Source: an uncultured Ulvibacter sp. (GTDB taxonomy: Bacteria; Bacteroidota; Bacteroidia; Flavobacteriales; Flavobacteriaceae). From it: a stretch of DNA of 64,000 bases. Shown one piece after another: positions 19,192 to 29,866 of this stretch. Positions within the stretch are counted from its first letter, which is position 1. The number at the start of each line of letters is the position of its first letter. A program made the position numbers and the translations under genes. Under the pieces are notes generated by a model that was not told where the DNA came from, did not search any database, and worked only from the letters and a program-made list of their open reading frames with translations. The stretch is from the NCBI GenBank assembly GCA_943789105.1, contig CALSSW010000002.1:164950-228949 (forward strand). The letters are read 5' to 3'.

Positions 19192-20205
19192 CTAAGCCTC
19201 TGCTAAGGTCTTGATACACTCTTTTATTTTAATTTCTAGCTCTTCCATAAGTTCTGGGTTGTCTAGCAGTAGTGTCTTTACGGCATCTCTTCCTTGCCCT
19301 AGTTTGGTTTCGTCATAACTAAACCAAGATCCTGCTTTTTTAATGATTTCAAAATCTACCCCAAGATCAATGATTTCTCCAACTTTAGAAATTCCCTTAC
19401 CATACATGATATCAAACTCAACCAATTTAAAAGGAGGGGCCACTTTATTTTTCACAACCTTCACACGTGTTTTGTTTCCTAAAACGCTACCGTTTGTATC
19501 TTTAATTTGAGTAGATCTCCTGATGTCTAGACGCACAGATGCGTAAAATTTTAATGCATTTCCTCCTGTTGTTGTTTCAGGGTTTCCAAACATAACTCCA
19601 ATTTTTTCACGCAACTGGTTGATAAAAATCACGGTGCAATTCGTTTTAGAGATTGATCCCGTTAGTTTTCTTAATGCCTGAGACATTAACCGGGCGTGTA
19701 GCCCCATCTTACTGTCACCCATTTCTCCTTCAATTTCACTTTTTGGCGTTAGCGCCGCCACAGAGTCAATAACAATAATATCAATAGCTCCAGAACGAAT
19801 AAGGTTATCTGCAATTTCTAGGGCTTGTTCTCCATTATCTGGCTGAGAGATGATTAAATTCTCTACGTCTACGCCAAGACTTTCAGCATAGTATCTGTCA
19901 AAGGCGTGCTCTGCATCAATAAAAGCTGCGATTCCTCCCTTTTTTTGCGCCTCAGCAATTGCATGAATTGTTAAGGTTGTTTTTCCAGAAGATTCTGGTC
20001 CATATATTTCAATAACCCGCCCTCTTGGATACCCACCAACGCCTAGGGCCACATCAAGACCTAGTGAACCAGAGGGTATAATATCAACATCAATGATGGC
20101 TTGGTCTCCCATTTTCATTACGGTTCCCTTACCATATGTTTTGTCTAGTTTGTCTAAGGTAAGTTTTAATGCTTTTAATTTTGCGTCTTTTTCTTTCTCT
20201 GCCAT
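19192..20205 (-). CDS. recA: Recombinase RecA
   Basis: [47 protein letters not shown]. Confidence 0.99.
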   Translation of the reverse strand: MAEKEKDAKLKALKLTLDKLDKTYGKGTVMKMGDQAIIDVDIIPSGSLGLDVALGVGGYPRGRVIEIYGPESSGKTTLTIHAIAEAQKKGGIAAFIDAEHAFDRYYAESLGVDVENLIISQPDNGEQALEIADNLIRSGAIDIIVIDSVAALTPKSEIEGEMGDSKMGLHARLMSQALRKLTGSISKTNCTVIFINQLREKIGVMFGNPETTTGGNALKFYASVRLDIRRSTQIKDTNGSVLGNKTRVKVVKNKVAPPFKLVEFDIMYGKGISKVGEIIDLGVDFEIIKKAGSWFSYDETKLGQGRDAVKTLLLDNPELMEELEIKIKECIKTLAEA

Positions 20206-20325
20206 AATGCTTTTTTTTATGTCTTATTTTGATGTTAAAAATAAACCTTCGCTTTACTTCAAACAATCAAATGCTTGCTTGTTTTTTAAAGGTTGTGAAC
20301 AGGTGTTTTATTTATTTAATGTCCA

Positions 20326-20356
20326 CAAATATACAAAAATTTGGAAATATTCCAAA
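20326..20356 (-). promoter_or_regulatory. recA promoter (TTTG-N19-TATATTTG)
   Basis: Minus strand -33 TTTG at 20353-20356 and -7 TATATTTG at 20326-20333 with 19-nt spacer. Confidence 0.7.
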
Positions 20357-20359
20357 TTT
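20337..20359. promoter_or_regulatory. Inverted repeat over the recA promoter, candidate SOS operator
   Basis: AAATTTGGAA-ATA-TTCCAAATTT, perfect 10-bp arms. Confidence 0.55.
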
Positions 20360-20488
20360 TGGAAGAATTCCTTACTATAGATACATGAATTAAGAGTGTT
20401 TAACCCATATTATATTGCTTTGACAGTCTTTTTTTTTACTTTTGGGCTTTAGTATAGTATTCTTTTTAACCCTTAACATTAGTATAGC

Positions 20489-21520
20489 ATGCAACTGTAC
20501 AATACACTAAGTGCCAAAGAAAGAGCCGCTCTTTTAGAACAAGCTGGAGATGCCCGCTTAACTCTTTCCTTTTACCAATATGCCCATATCGGTAATCCAG
20601 AACTTTTTAGAAACCATTTATTTTTAGCCTGGGATTCCTTAGGTGTTTTGGGTCGCATATATGTAGCTAAAGAGGGTATAAATGCACAGCTTTCTGTACC
20701 GGGAAAAAATTTTAGTGAATTTAAAGCTGTGTTGGATGGGATTTATTTTCTGAAAAATTGTAGGTTAAACATTGCGGTGGAGCAAGATTTAAAGTCTTTT
20801 TTAAAGCTAAAAGTAAAGGTGCGCCACAAAATTGTTGCAGATGGGCTTAATGACGCCACCTTTGATGTTACCAATAAAGGAGTACATGTAGATGCAATAA
20901 CTTTTAACGAGCTAATAGAAGATCCAGATACAGTTTTGGTAGACATGCGCAACCACTATGAAAGCGAAATAGGACACTTTAAAAATGCGCTAACCCCAGA
21001 TGTAGACACCTTTAGAGACTCACTAGATGTCATAGAACAAGACTTACAGGATCATAAAGAAGATAAACAATTGGTGATGTATTGCACCGGAGGAATTCGC
21101 TGTGAAAAAGCCAGCGCTTACTACAAGCACAAAGGTTTTAAAAATGTATTTCAGTTGGAAGGCGGAATCATAGAATACACCCGACAGGTGAAAGCTCAAG
21201 GGCTAGAAAATAAATTTTTAGGGAAAAATTTTGTTTTCGATCACAGGCGAAGTGAACGTATTAGCGAGGATGTTATTTCTAACTGTCATCAATGTGGAAG
21301 CCCCTTTGACAGCCATACCAACTGTGCTAATGAGGGGTGTCACCTGTTGTTTATTCAGTGCGATGTTTGCGCAGAAAAAATGGAGCATACCTGTAGTGAT
21401 GAGTGTCATCAAATTATTAAGCTACCCTTTGAGCAACAGAAAGAACTTCGCAAAGGAACTCATGCAAGCAATAAGATATTTAAAAAGGGAAGATCTCAGA
21501 AGCTTCAATTTAAGAAGTAG
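20489..21520 (+). CDS. trhO: tRNA uridine(34) hydroxylase, rhodanese family
   Basis: Rhodanese loop VMYCTGGIRCEKASAYYKHKGF; Cys-rich C-terminal domain. Confidence 0.93.
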   Translation: MQLYNTLSAKERAALLEQAGDARLTLSFYQYAHIGNPELFRNHLFLAWDSLGVLGRIYVAKEGINAQLSVPGKNFSEFKAVLDGIYFLKNCRLNIAVEQDLKSFLKLKVKVRHKIVADGLNDATFDVTNKGVHVDAITFNELIEDPDTVLVDMRNHYESEIGHFKNALTPDVDTFRDSLDVIEQDLQDHKEDKQLVMYCTGGIRCEKASAYYKHKGFKNVFQLEGGIIEYTRQVKAQGLENKFLGKNFVFDHRRSERISEDVISNCHQCGSPFDSHTNCANEGCHLLFIQCDVCAEKMEHTCSDECHQIIKLPFEQQKELRKGTHASNKIFKKGRSQKLQFKK

Positions 21521-21728
21521 TTTATATTTCTGAATTTTTATTCTGTAAGATTTAATACCTTTACATTGTAAACAATAGTGTTTCATTTATTCGAGAGTTT
21601 CTTGGTTTTAATGATTTGTTTATTCAAATACCGTGATGATGTAGCTGAAAAATGAGGTTGATGATTGCATAAGTCTAACGGAAAGCAATAAATAAAAAAA
21701 ACTAAAAACTCCACTATATATAATTATT

Positions 21729-22958
21729 ATGGGCTGTACTAGCTGTGCCTCTGGCGCCGATGGACAACCAAAAGGCTGCAAGAACAATGGTACTTGCGGA
21801 ACCGATGGTTGTAATAAATTAACGGTGTTTGATTGGCTTTCAAATATGTCGCTTCCTGCAAAGATGACTCCCTATACTGGAGTGGAAGTGCGTTTTAAAA
21901 ACGGACGCAAACATTTTTATCAAAACAATGAAAATCTTTCTCTAAGCATTGGCGATATTGTTGCCACTCAAGCAGAATCTGGACACGATATTGGTATTGT
22001 TACTCTCACCGGTGAGTTGGTGCGTGTACAAATGAAAAAGAAAAAAGAAAACCCAGACGCCACCAAGCTGCCAACGCTTTACAGAAAAGCCACACAAAAA
22101 GACATAGACATATGGCAAAAGGTAAGAGACCGTGAAGCAGATATTCAAAAACGCTCCCGAGTCATTGCCATTAGGCTGGGACTACGCATGAAAATTAGTG
22201 ATGTAGAGTTTCAAGGAGATGCCTCTAAAGTTATCTTTTATTACACCGCAGAGGAGCGCGTAGATTTTAGAGAACTAATTAAAGAATTTGCCCGTACGTT
22301 TAATTCTCGTATAGAAATGAAGCAAGTTGGCTTTAGACAAGAAGCAGCTCGCCTGGGAGGTATCGGCTCTTGCGGTAGAGAGCTTTGCTGTTCTACTTGG
22401 CTAACAGACTTTAGGTCTGTAAACACCTCAGCGGCCAGGTATCAACAACTTTCCTTAAATCCTCAAAAACTCGCAGGTCAATGCGGTAAATTAAAGTGCT
22501 GTTTAAACTTTGAGCTGGATACCTATATAGACACCCTAGCAACCTTTCCCAAAAGGGATGTAAAACTCAAAACAGAGAAAGGAAATGCTATTTGTCAAAA
22601 AACCGATATTTTCAAGGGCCTATTGTGGTTTGCTTATGAAAAAGAGGCCATGAACTGGCATGAACTAACCCTTGAAAGGGTTAATGAAATTATTACTGTT
22701 AATAAAAAAGGGAATACCGTTGCCAACCTTGAAGATTATAAAATAGAAACCAAGATTGATGACACCGAGCTTTTCAGTAATGTGGTGGGTCAAGATAGTC
22801 TTACTCGTTTTGATAAACCAAAATCATCACGGCGCAGAAAAAAGAAGAAACGTAATTCTAGGGGGCCAGTAGCAGCAGGATCTACAAAGGCAAAACAGTC
22901 CAATGCTAGAAATAAAAATCGAAACAACCGTAACAAACCCAACAACCCAAAAAAGTAA
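21729..22958 (+). CDS. ricT: PSP1/RicT-family regulatory iron-sulfur protein
   Basis: GGIGSCGRELCCSTWL and CGKLKCCLNFE motifs; Cys-rich N-terminus; basic tail. Confidence 0.88.
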   Translation: MGCTSCASGADGQPKGCKNNGTCGTDGCNKLTVFDWLSNMSLPAKMTPYTGVEVRFKNGRKHFYQNNENLSLSIGDIVATQAESGHDIGIVTLTGELVRVQMKKKKENPDATKLPTLYRKATQKDIDIWQKVRDREADIQKRSRVIAIRLGLRMKISDVEFQGDASKVIFYYTAEERVDFRELIKEFARTFNSRIEMKQVGFRQEAARLGGIGSCGRELCCSTWLTDFRSVNTSAARYQQLSLNPQKLAGQCGKLKCCLNFELDTYIDTLATFPKRDVKLKTEKGNAICQKTDIFKGLLWFAYEKEAMNWHELTLERVNEIITVNKKGNTVANLEDYKIETKIDDTELFSNVVGQDSLTRFDKPKSSRRRKKKKRNSRGPVAAGSTKAKQSNARNKNRNNRNKPNNPKK

Positions 22959-23440
22959 TGTACAACTGTTTTTTTGCAATCCTTTTATCCCTGCTTTTAC
23001 TAGCCTGTGGTCATAGCGCTGTTACCGCAGACACCCTAGCAATTAACCCAGAGGGTTGGCGGGTAAAAGATCCTGCTATTTTTGAGCTGCAAAAGTTAGA
23101 TAGTGTAGCCTCTTATAACACCTTTATCACTGTAAGAAACAACAATAAATATCCTTTTAACAATCTGTTTTTGATTGTTTCATTGCAGCATCCTTATGGA
23201 AAAACAGTGGTAGATACACTTGAGTATAAAATGGCAAGACCAGATGGATCTTGGCTAGGAACGGGTATTGGAAGCGTAAAGGAGAATAAGTTGTTTTATA
23301 AACAAAACCTTGCCTTTACTGAAGCAGGAAATTACACCTTGCATATTTCCCATGCAGTACGCAATAATGGTGAACCGCAAGGCGTTAGCAAACTTGAGGG
23401 CATAACAGATATAGGCTATAGTGTTGAAATGATAAAGTAG
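22958..23440 (+). CDS. gldH: Gliding motility lipoprotein GldH
   Basis: Lipobox LLAC; GldH-like 160-aa protein coupled to ricT and PBP1A. Confidence 0.85.
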   Translation: MYNCFFAILLSLLLLACGHSAVTADTLAINPEGWRVKDPAIFELQKLDSVASYNTFITVRNNNKYPFNNLFLIVSLQHPYGKTVVDTLEYKMARPDGSWLGTGIGSVKENKLFYKQNLAFTEAGNYTLHISHAVRNNGEPQGVSKLEGITDIGYSVEMIK

Positions 23441-23517
23441 TTTTTACACACCCTACAAAATGTAAGAAAACAAGAATGAACTTACATTTCAGACCTTAAT
23501 ACAAAAAGTAGCATAAC

Positions 23518-25833
23518 ATGGCTCAAAAGAAAACCACCAGAAAAAAAAAGAAAACCAAAAAAAAGAGTAGTATCATTCGCTTGTTTTGGCTTTTGTTATT
23601 GGGCGCTGTAGCTGCTGTTGCCTTATTGTTTTTGTTGGCCTCATTTGGTGTATTTGGAAGCCTTCCAGACGAAACAAGTCTTGAAAATCCAGAAAAAAAC
23701 CTCGCTACAGAAATTATCACTACAGACGGAAAGGTTATAGGCAAGTTTTACAAAGAAAACCGAACTCCCGTGGCATACCAGGAGTTGCCAGAGCATCTTA
23801 AAAACGCACTTTTAGCCACCGAAGACATTCGTTTTTATGACCATAGCGGTATCGATCTTCGAGGAACACTTCGTGCAGCTTTTTATCTAGGCAGCAAAGG
23901 AGGGGCCAGTACTATTTCTCAGCAACTAGCAAAGCAATTATTTACAGACCAGGCCTCAAGAAATAAATTTCAACGAGGTATACAAAAAGTTAAAGAGTGG
24001 ATTATTGCAACACGCTTGGAGAGGCGTTACACTAAAAACGAAATACTAACCATGTATTTTAATGAGTATGATTTTTTAAACCAGGCTATTGGAATAGAAT
24101 CTGCGAGTAATATTTATTTTGACAAACCACCAAGTCAGCTCAATGTAAGCGAATCTGCAATGTTGGTTGGGATGTTTAAAAACTCCTCTTTATACAATCC
24201 TTTAAGAAATCCAGAGGGGGTTAAAAATCGCAGGAACGTTGTTTTGTCTCAAATGCAGAAGTATGATTTTATTTCAAAACAGCTTAAAGATAGCCTGCAG
24301 GCAAGGCCCCTAGAGTTTAAATACACCCCGCAAGGACACGTTGAGGGCTTGGCAACATATTTTAGAGAATATGCACGTGCTTTTATGGGAGATTGGACTA
24401 AAAATAATCCAAAAAGCGACGGAACAAACTTTAACATCTATAGAGATGGATTAAAAGTATACACCACCATAAATGCGAGTATGCAAGGCTATGCAGAAAA
24501 GGCAATGAAAAGCCATATGTCTAACCTTCAAAATGAATTTACCAAGCAAAACAAATACAACAAAACCGCTCCTTTTAGAGATGTAGAGCCCGAGGAAATA
24601 GATAGAATAATAAACAACTCCATACGCAGAAGTGAACGCTATAGGGCTATGACCGCAGAGGGAAAAAGCAAAGAAGAAGTTTTTGAAAGCTTTGATAAAA
24701 AACGAAAGATGCGCATTTTCTCTTGGAAAGGAGATATAGACACTATAATGACACCCAGAGATTCAATTAGATACTATAAAAAATACTTGCAGGGCGCTAT
24801 GATGTCTATGAATCCTCAGACGGGAGAAGTGAAGGCTTATGTAGGAGGGATAGATTACAAACACTTTAAGTATGACATGGTTTCAACAGGTAAAAGGCAA
24901 ATTGGATCCACCTTTAAGCCCTTTGTATATGCCACCGCCATAGATCAAATGCACATGTCTCCTTGCGATACACTACCTAACACACCCTACTGTATTCCTG
25001 CTGGAACTAGAGGGAATATGAATGATTGGTGCCCAAAGAATTCTAGTGATAAATATGGCGGAATGCTATCGCTAACAAAAGCCTTGGCCAATTCTGTAAA
25101 CACAGTTACCGCCAGATTAATAGATCGCGTAGGTCCAGAGCCAGTGATCACATTGGTTGAGAAAATGGGGATAGACACAAAAAATATGTTGCCTGTACCT
25201 TCTCTAGCCCTAGGTACACCAGATGTATCTTTATACGAAATGGTAGGAGCCTACAGTACTTTTGCCAACCAAGGAGTATATGTAAAGCCATCGCTGATTA
25301 CTAGAATTGAAGATAAAAACGGTACGGTTTTATACCAGCACACGCCTCAAACTAAAGACGTTATAAGTAGTGAAACGGCCTATGTTGCTATTAATTTATT
25401 ACAAGGTGTTACAGAGGCTGGCTCTGGTTCTAGACTGCGTCATAAAACAGGTGCTAATAGCGCCTATAAATCTGCGGTAACCGGATATCCTTATGAATTT
25501 AAAAACCCAATAGCCGGTAAAACAGGAACCACTCAAAACAATAGTGATGGTTGGTTTATGGGCATGGTTCCTAATCTTGTTACAGGAGTTTGGGTTGGGG
25601 GTGAGGATCGCTCTGTTCATTTCGAGACAACCATGTATGGGCAAGGAGCTACAATGGCACTGCCTGTTTGGGCCCTGTATATGAAAGATTGTTACAGTGA
25701 TGAGCGTTTAGCAATATCAAAAGAAGAGTTTACAGTCCCGCCAGATCTAACCATTGAGGTAGATTGTGAGAAATGGAAAGCACAAACGGTCCCTAAAGAT
25801 ATAGACCAGGTGCCTGATGAATTTGATTTTTGA
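23518..25833 (+). CDS. Bifunctional penicillin-binding protein 1A
   Basis: Transglycosylase ATEDIRFYDHSGID, GASTISQQLAKQL; transpeptidase STFKPFVYATAI, KTGTTQNNSDGWFMG. Confidence 0.97.
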   Translation: MAQKKTTRKKKKTKKKSSIIRLFWLLLLGAVAAVALLFLLASFGVFGSLPDETSLENPEKNLATEIITTDGKVIGKFYKENRTPVAYQELPEHLKNALLATEDIRFYDHSGIDLRGTLRAAFYLGSKGGASTISQQLAKQLFTDQASRNKFQRGIQKVKEWIIATRLERRYTKNEILTMYFNEYDFLNQAIGIESASNIYFDKPPSQLNVSESAMLVGMFKNSSLYNPLRNPEGVKNRRNVVLSQMQKYDFISKQLKDSLQARPLEFKYTPQGHVEGLATYFREYARAFMGDWTKNNPKSDGTNFNIYRDGLKVYTTINASMQGYAEKAMKSHMSNLQNEFTKQNKYNKTAPFRDVEPEEIDRIINNSIRRSERYRAMTAEGKSKEEVFESFDKKRKMRIFSWKGDIDTIMTPRDSIRYYKKYLQGAMMSMNPQTGEVKAYVGGIDYKHFKYDMVSTGKRQIGSTFKPFVYATAIDQMHMSPCDTLPNTPYCIPAGTRGNMNDWCPKNSSDKYGGMLSLTKALANSVNTVTARLIDRVGPEPVITLVEKMGIDTKNMLPVPSLALGTPDVSLYEMVGAYSTFANQGVYVKPSLITRIEDKNGTVLYQHTPQTKDVISSETAYVAINLLQGVTEAGSGSRLRHKTGANSAYKSAVTGYPYEFKNPIAGKTGTTQNNSDGWFMGMVPNLVTGVWVGGEDRSVHFETTMYGQGATMALPVWALYMKDCYSDERLAISKEEFTVPPDLTIEVDCEKWKAQTVPKDIDQVPDEFDF

Positions 25834-25851
25834 GTTATCAAAACTATCAAA

Positions 25852-25888
25852 CAAAAGCCAAAGTATGCATAATGTACTTTGGCTTTTG
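25852..25888 (+). terminator. Intrinsic terminator after PBP1A
   Basis: CAAAAGCCAAAGTA/TACTTTGGCTTTTG perfect 14-bp stem followed by T-rich tract. Confidence 0.8.
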
Positions 25889-25913
25889 TATTTTTATGAA
25901 AAATTAAAGACAC

Positions 25914-26615
25914 ATGATTAATAAAACAGTGGCAAATGCTCAAAAGGCCTGCAGGGGCGTGGAAGACGGAATGACTTTTATGTTAGGAGGTTTTGGTTTG
26001 TGTGGTATTCCAGAAAATGCAATTGCAGAATTGGTGCGCCTTGATGTTAAAAAAGTAACCTGTATCTCTAACAATGCAGGAGTAGATAATTTTGGCCTGG
26101 GCTTATTACTTCAAAAACGTCAAATCAAAAAAATGATTTCTTCTTACGTAGGTGAGAACGCAGAATTTGAGCGCCAAATGTTAAGCGGTGAGCTCGATGT
26201 AGAGCTCATACCCCAAGGGACACTTGCACAGCGCTGTTTGGCTGCACAAAGTGGCATCCCGGCTTTTTATACACCAGCCGGATATGGCACCGAGGTGGGA
26301 GAGGGTAAAGAATCTAGAGACTTTAACGGAAAAATGCACTTACTTGAACACGCCTTTAAAGCGCACTTCTCTTTTGTAAAAGCATGGAAAGGAGACACTG
26401 CAGGAAATTTAATTTTTAAAGGAACTGCAAGAAATTTTAACCCAAATATGTGTGGGGCTGCCAAAATCACAGTAGCTGAGGTTGAGCAGTTAGTTCCAGC
26501 AGGGGAGTTAGATCCAAATCAAATTCATATCCCTGGTATTTTTGTACAACGCATTTTTCAGGGAGAGCACTACCAAAAGCGTATAGAGCAGCGAACTCTA
26601 AGACAACGACACTAA
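25914..26615 (+). CDS. scoA: 3-oxoacid CoA-transferase subunit A
   Basis: GGFGLCGIPENAI, SNNAGVDNFGLG. Confidence 0.93.
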   Translation: MINKTVANAQKACRGVEDGMTFMLGGFGLCGIPENAIAELVRLDVKKVTCISNNAGVDNFGLGLLLQKRQIKKMISSYVGENAEFERQMLSGELDVELIPQGTLAQRCLAAQSGIPAFYTPAGYGTEVGEGKESRDFNGKMHLLEHAFKAHFSFVKAWKGDTAGNLIFKGTARNFNPNMCGAAKITVAEVEQLVPAGELDPNQIHIPGIFVQRIFQGEHYQKRIEQRTLRQRH

Positions 26616-26662
26616 ACAATAATGCTAATCAAATTAAGGGTCCATACATTAAACAAAGAACT

Positions 26663-27316
26663 ATGTTAGATAAAAACCAAATAGCACAGCGCATCGCCCA
26701 AGAGGTAAAGGAGGGCTATTATGTAAACCTAGGTATTGGTATACCTACTTTGGTGGCAAATTTTGTGCGCGATGATATACAGGTAGAGTTTCAAAGCGAG
26801 AACGGCATACTTGGCATGGGCCCTTTTCCTTTTGAGGGAGAGGAAGATGCAGATCTCATAAACGCAGGAAAACAAACCATTACAGCCCTTGAAGGCGCTT
26901 CTTATTTTGACAGCGCCACTAGTTTTTCGATGATTCGTGGTCAACATGTAGATTTAACAATTTTAGGGGCTATGGAAGTGTCTCAAAACGGAGACATTGC
27001 CAACTGGAAAATTCCAGGAAAAATGGTAAAAGGTATGGGCGGTGCCATGGATTTGGTTGCCAGCGCCCAAAACATAATTGTTGCCATGATGCACACCAAT
27101 AGAGCAGGGCAGTCTAAACTATTAAAACAATGTAGCCTCCCTCTAACGGGTGTAAGTTGCGTTAAAAAAATTGTAAGTAACCTTGCTGTTTTAGAAATTA
27201 TAGACGGAAAGTTTAAACTTCTAGAAAGAGCCCCTGGTGTATCTGTTTCAGAAATTCAGCAGGCCACTTTGGGAGATCTTATTATAGAGGGCGAGATTCC
27301 TCAAATGAAGTTTTAA
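26663..27316 (+). CDS. scoB: 3-oxoacid CoA-transferase subunit B
   Basis: NLGIGIPTLVANFV, SENGILGMGPFPFEGEEDADLINAGKQT. Confidence 0.94.
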   Translation: MLDKNQIAQRIAQEVKEGYYVNLGIGIPTLVANFVRDDIQVEFQSENGILGMGPFPFEGEEDADLINAGKQTITALEGASYFDSATSFSMIRGQHVDLTILGAMEVSQNGDIANWKIPGKMVKGMGGAMDLVASAQNIIVAMMHTNRAGQSKLLKQCSLPLTGVSCVKKIVSNLAVLEIIDGKFKLLERAPGVSVSEIQQATLGDLIIEGEIPQMKF

Positions 27317-27324
27317 CCCTCTTT

Positions 27325-29013
27325 TTAAATTCCTTTTGGAATAGAATCTATGAGTTTTTTTGTGTATTGTTTAACCGGGTTTGCATAAATTTCATCTGCA
27401 TCTCCTATCTCTTCTATGGCTCCCATATTCATCACCAATAATTGATCTGCCATATATTTTACCACCGCCAAATCATGAGAAATAAAGATGTAGGTAAAGC
27501 CGAAATCTTCTTTAAGTTCATTTAATAGATTAAGTACTTGTGCCTGCACAGATATATCTAAGGCAGAAACACTCTCATCACAGATGACCAATTTTGGCTC
27601 CATGGCAATGGTTCTTGCAATCCCAACACGTTGGCGCTGCCCTCCAGAGAGCTCGTGGGGATACCTATTAAAATAACTAACCCCTAACCCAACGCGAGAG
27701 AGTAGCTCTATGGCTTTTGCCTTTCGCTGTTTGTTGGAGTTTCCTATGCCATGAACTTCCATGGGCTCAATGATGGCCTGTCCAATAATCTTACGAGGGT
27801 GTAAAGAAGAATATGGGTCTTGAAAAATAAGTTGAATATCTTTGCGCAAGGATCTTAGGTCTTTGCTTTTTAAGGAGGTGATTTCTTTTCCTTTGTAGAA
27901 AATAGATCCTTTTGTAGCTTTTTCAAGTTGTAGAATTACTTTCCCTAGGGTTGATTTTCCACAACCAGACTCGCCCACAAGACCGAGCGTTTCTCCCTCA
28001 AAGACCTCAAAACTAATTCCGTTTACAGCTTTAACTTCTTGTTTTTTACCAAAACCACCAACCTTAGAAAAATAAGATTTAGCCACATTTTCTACTCGTA
28101 ACAAAGGAGTTTTGGTGTATATTTTTTGATGTTTTTTTGCCCGTTGTTGGGAGGTTATACTTTGCGGGATAAAGCTATTATCCTTCATGGAGGCAATGGT
28201 AGGTAGGACCTTGTAACGCACATCTAGTGTAGGTCTTGACCCTAGTAGGGCTTTGGTGTATGGCTTTTTTGGCGCCTCAAATATTTCTTTTACAGTACCC
28301 TTCTCTACAATATCCCCTTTATACATTACAAGTACTCTGTCTGCAAGCTCACAGACCAGTGCCAAATCATGAGAAATAAACAACATACTCATGCCGGTTT
28401 GTTTTTGCAAATCCTTGAGAAGCTGCAAAATTTCTTTCTGTACGGTAACATCCAGTGCTGTTGTTGGTTCATCTGCAATTAATAGCTTCGGCTTGCACGC
28501 AATAGCCATTGCAATAACCACCCGCTGCATCTGTCCTCCACTTATTTGGTGGGGGTAGCTTGTGTACATATCTTGCGGCCTTGGGAGTTTTACTTTTTCA
28601 AACAGCTGTAGCACTTCTTTTTTTACCTGTGAGGCAGCTACTTTTTTGTGATGCAATAATATTTCAGCAACTTGAAAACCACAGGTTAATGAGGGGTTTA
28701 AGGCGCTCATTGGTTCTTGAAATATTATTGCAATATCATTGCCACGAAGCTTAGCAAACTCTTTGGAGCTTAAAGATAGTAAGGAGGTTTCCTCGAAATT
28801 TATATGGCCTTTAATGTGTGTGTGTTTGTCTGAGAGCAAACCCATTATAGCCTTTGATGTCACAGATTTCCCGCTCCCAGATTCTCCTACAATAGCTAAA
28901 ATCTCATTTTCATACAGTGTGAAAGCTATATCGTGAACAACGGAGGTTTTTTGTTTGTTTTTTCCAAAAGAAATGTTTAACCCTAAGACGTCAAGTATTT
29001 TTTTTGTAGCCAT
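27325..29013 (-). CDS. ABC transporter ATP-binding protein, two fused ATPase domains (oligopeptide type)
   Basis: Two Walker A (GESGSGKS, GESGCGKS) and two signature motifs (SGGQMQRV, SGGQRQRV); start chosen at MATKKILDVLG. Confidence 0.92.
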   Translation of the reverse strand: MATKKILDVLGLNISFGKNKQKTSVVHDIAFTLYENEILAIVGESGSGKSVTSKAIMGLLSDKHTHIKGHINFEETSLLSLSSKEFAKLRGNDIAIIFQEPMSALNPSLTCGFQVAEILLHHKKVAASQVKKEVLQLFEKVKLPRPQDMYTSYPHQISGGQMQRVVIAMAIACKPKLLIADEPTTALDVTVQKEILQLLKDLQKQTGMSMLFISHDLALVCELADRVLVMYKGDIVEKGTVKEIFEAPKKPYTKALLGSRPTLDVRYKVLPTIASMKDNSFIPQSITSQQRAKKHQKIYTKTPLLRVENVAKSYFSKVGGFGKKQEVKAVNGISFEVFEGETLGLVGESGCGKSTLGKVILQLEKATKGSIFYKGKEITSLKSKDLRSLRKDIQLIFQDPYSSLHPRKIIGQAIIEPMEVHGIGNSNKQRKAKAIELLSRVGLGVSYFNRYPHELSGGQRQRVGIARTIAMEPKLVICDESVSALDISVQAQVLNLLNELKEDFGFTYIFISHDLAVVKYMADQLLVMNMGAIEEIGDADEIYANPVKQYTKKLIDSIPKGI

Positions 29014-29085
29014 TGTATCAAAGATAGTTAAATCACAGATTGAGACAACACACAATTTTTATTTTCAGTGGCAAACAAATTATAT

Positions 29086-29799
29086 CTACACAGATAAAAC
29101 CTCAGAGACGCTCAACAGGTCTTGGTTTCTTAACTTTAAGATAATTTGAGCCACCGTCACGGTGTCTTTTTCACAGTAGGCAACAATTCTGTCAATGTTT
29201 TTTTCTTTGTAAAACACATCCCGCACCTGCTCCCCTGAGATGTCATTTTTTGGAGATGGGATTCCTAATACATGCGCCATAAGGCTTAGAGACGTAAAGG
29301 TTTTATAGTCACCAAACTTCCATAATTCTAGGGTGTCTAGATGTCGCACCTCCCAAGGTTTTTTGCCAAATAAGTTGAGTTTTTCAGGTAAGTCTATTCC
29401 CAGAATAACCATGCGCCGTGCAATGTAGGGGAAGTCAAACTCTTTGCCATTGTGGGCGCACAGCAGATGGTTTGCTTTGTTAAAATGTGTTTCTAGTAAG
29501 GTTTTAAAGTCTTTTAAAATGTCAACTTCTTCTCCATAGAAACTGGTAACTCTAAAATTTCTGGGGTCTTCTTTTTGCTTGAAATATCCCACAGAAATAC
29601 AAATTATTTTACCAAATTCTGCCCAAATCCCAGCTCTGTCGTAGAACTCCTTGGGCGTGAGGGTTTCTTTTCTTTGGTATTTAGTTTTTGCCTCCCAAAG
29701 GAGTTTTGTGGGGTTGTCTAGCGAGTCGTAATCAGCAAATTGAGGTACAGTTTCAATATCCAGAAATAGGATGTGCTCTAGTTTTAAACGTTTTATCAT
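29086..29799 (-). CDS. 3'-5' exonuclease, PolB-like DnaQ fold
   Basis: LFLDIETVPQ, CAHNGKEFDFPYIARRM, YCEKDTVTVAQIILKL. Confidence 0.88.
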   Translation of the reverse strand: MIKRLKLEHILFLDIETVPQFADYDSLDNPTKLLWEAKTKYQRKETLTPKEFYDRAGIWAEFGKIICISVGYFKQKEDPRNFRVTSFYGEEVDILKDFKTLLETHFNKANHLLCAHNGKEFDFPYIARRMVILGIDLPEKLNLFGKKPWEVRHLDTLELWKFGDYKTFTSLSLMAHVLGIPSPKNDISGEQVRDVFYKEKNIDRIVAYCEKDTVTVAQIILKLRNQDLLSVSEVLSV

Positions 29800-29866
29800 G
29801 ATGATGTGAGCGGGGAGTAGACATTAAAATTACACTATTATTTTTAAATAATAAAACAACAAGCCA

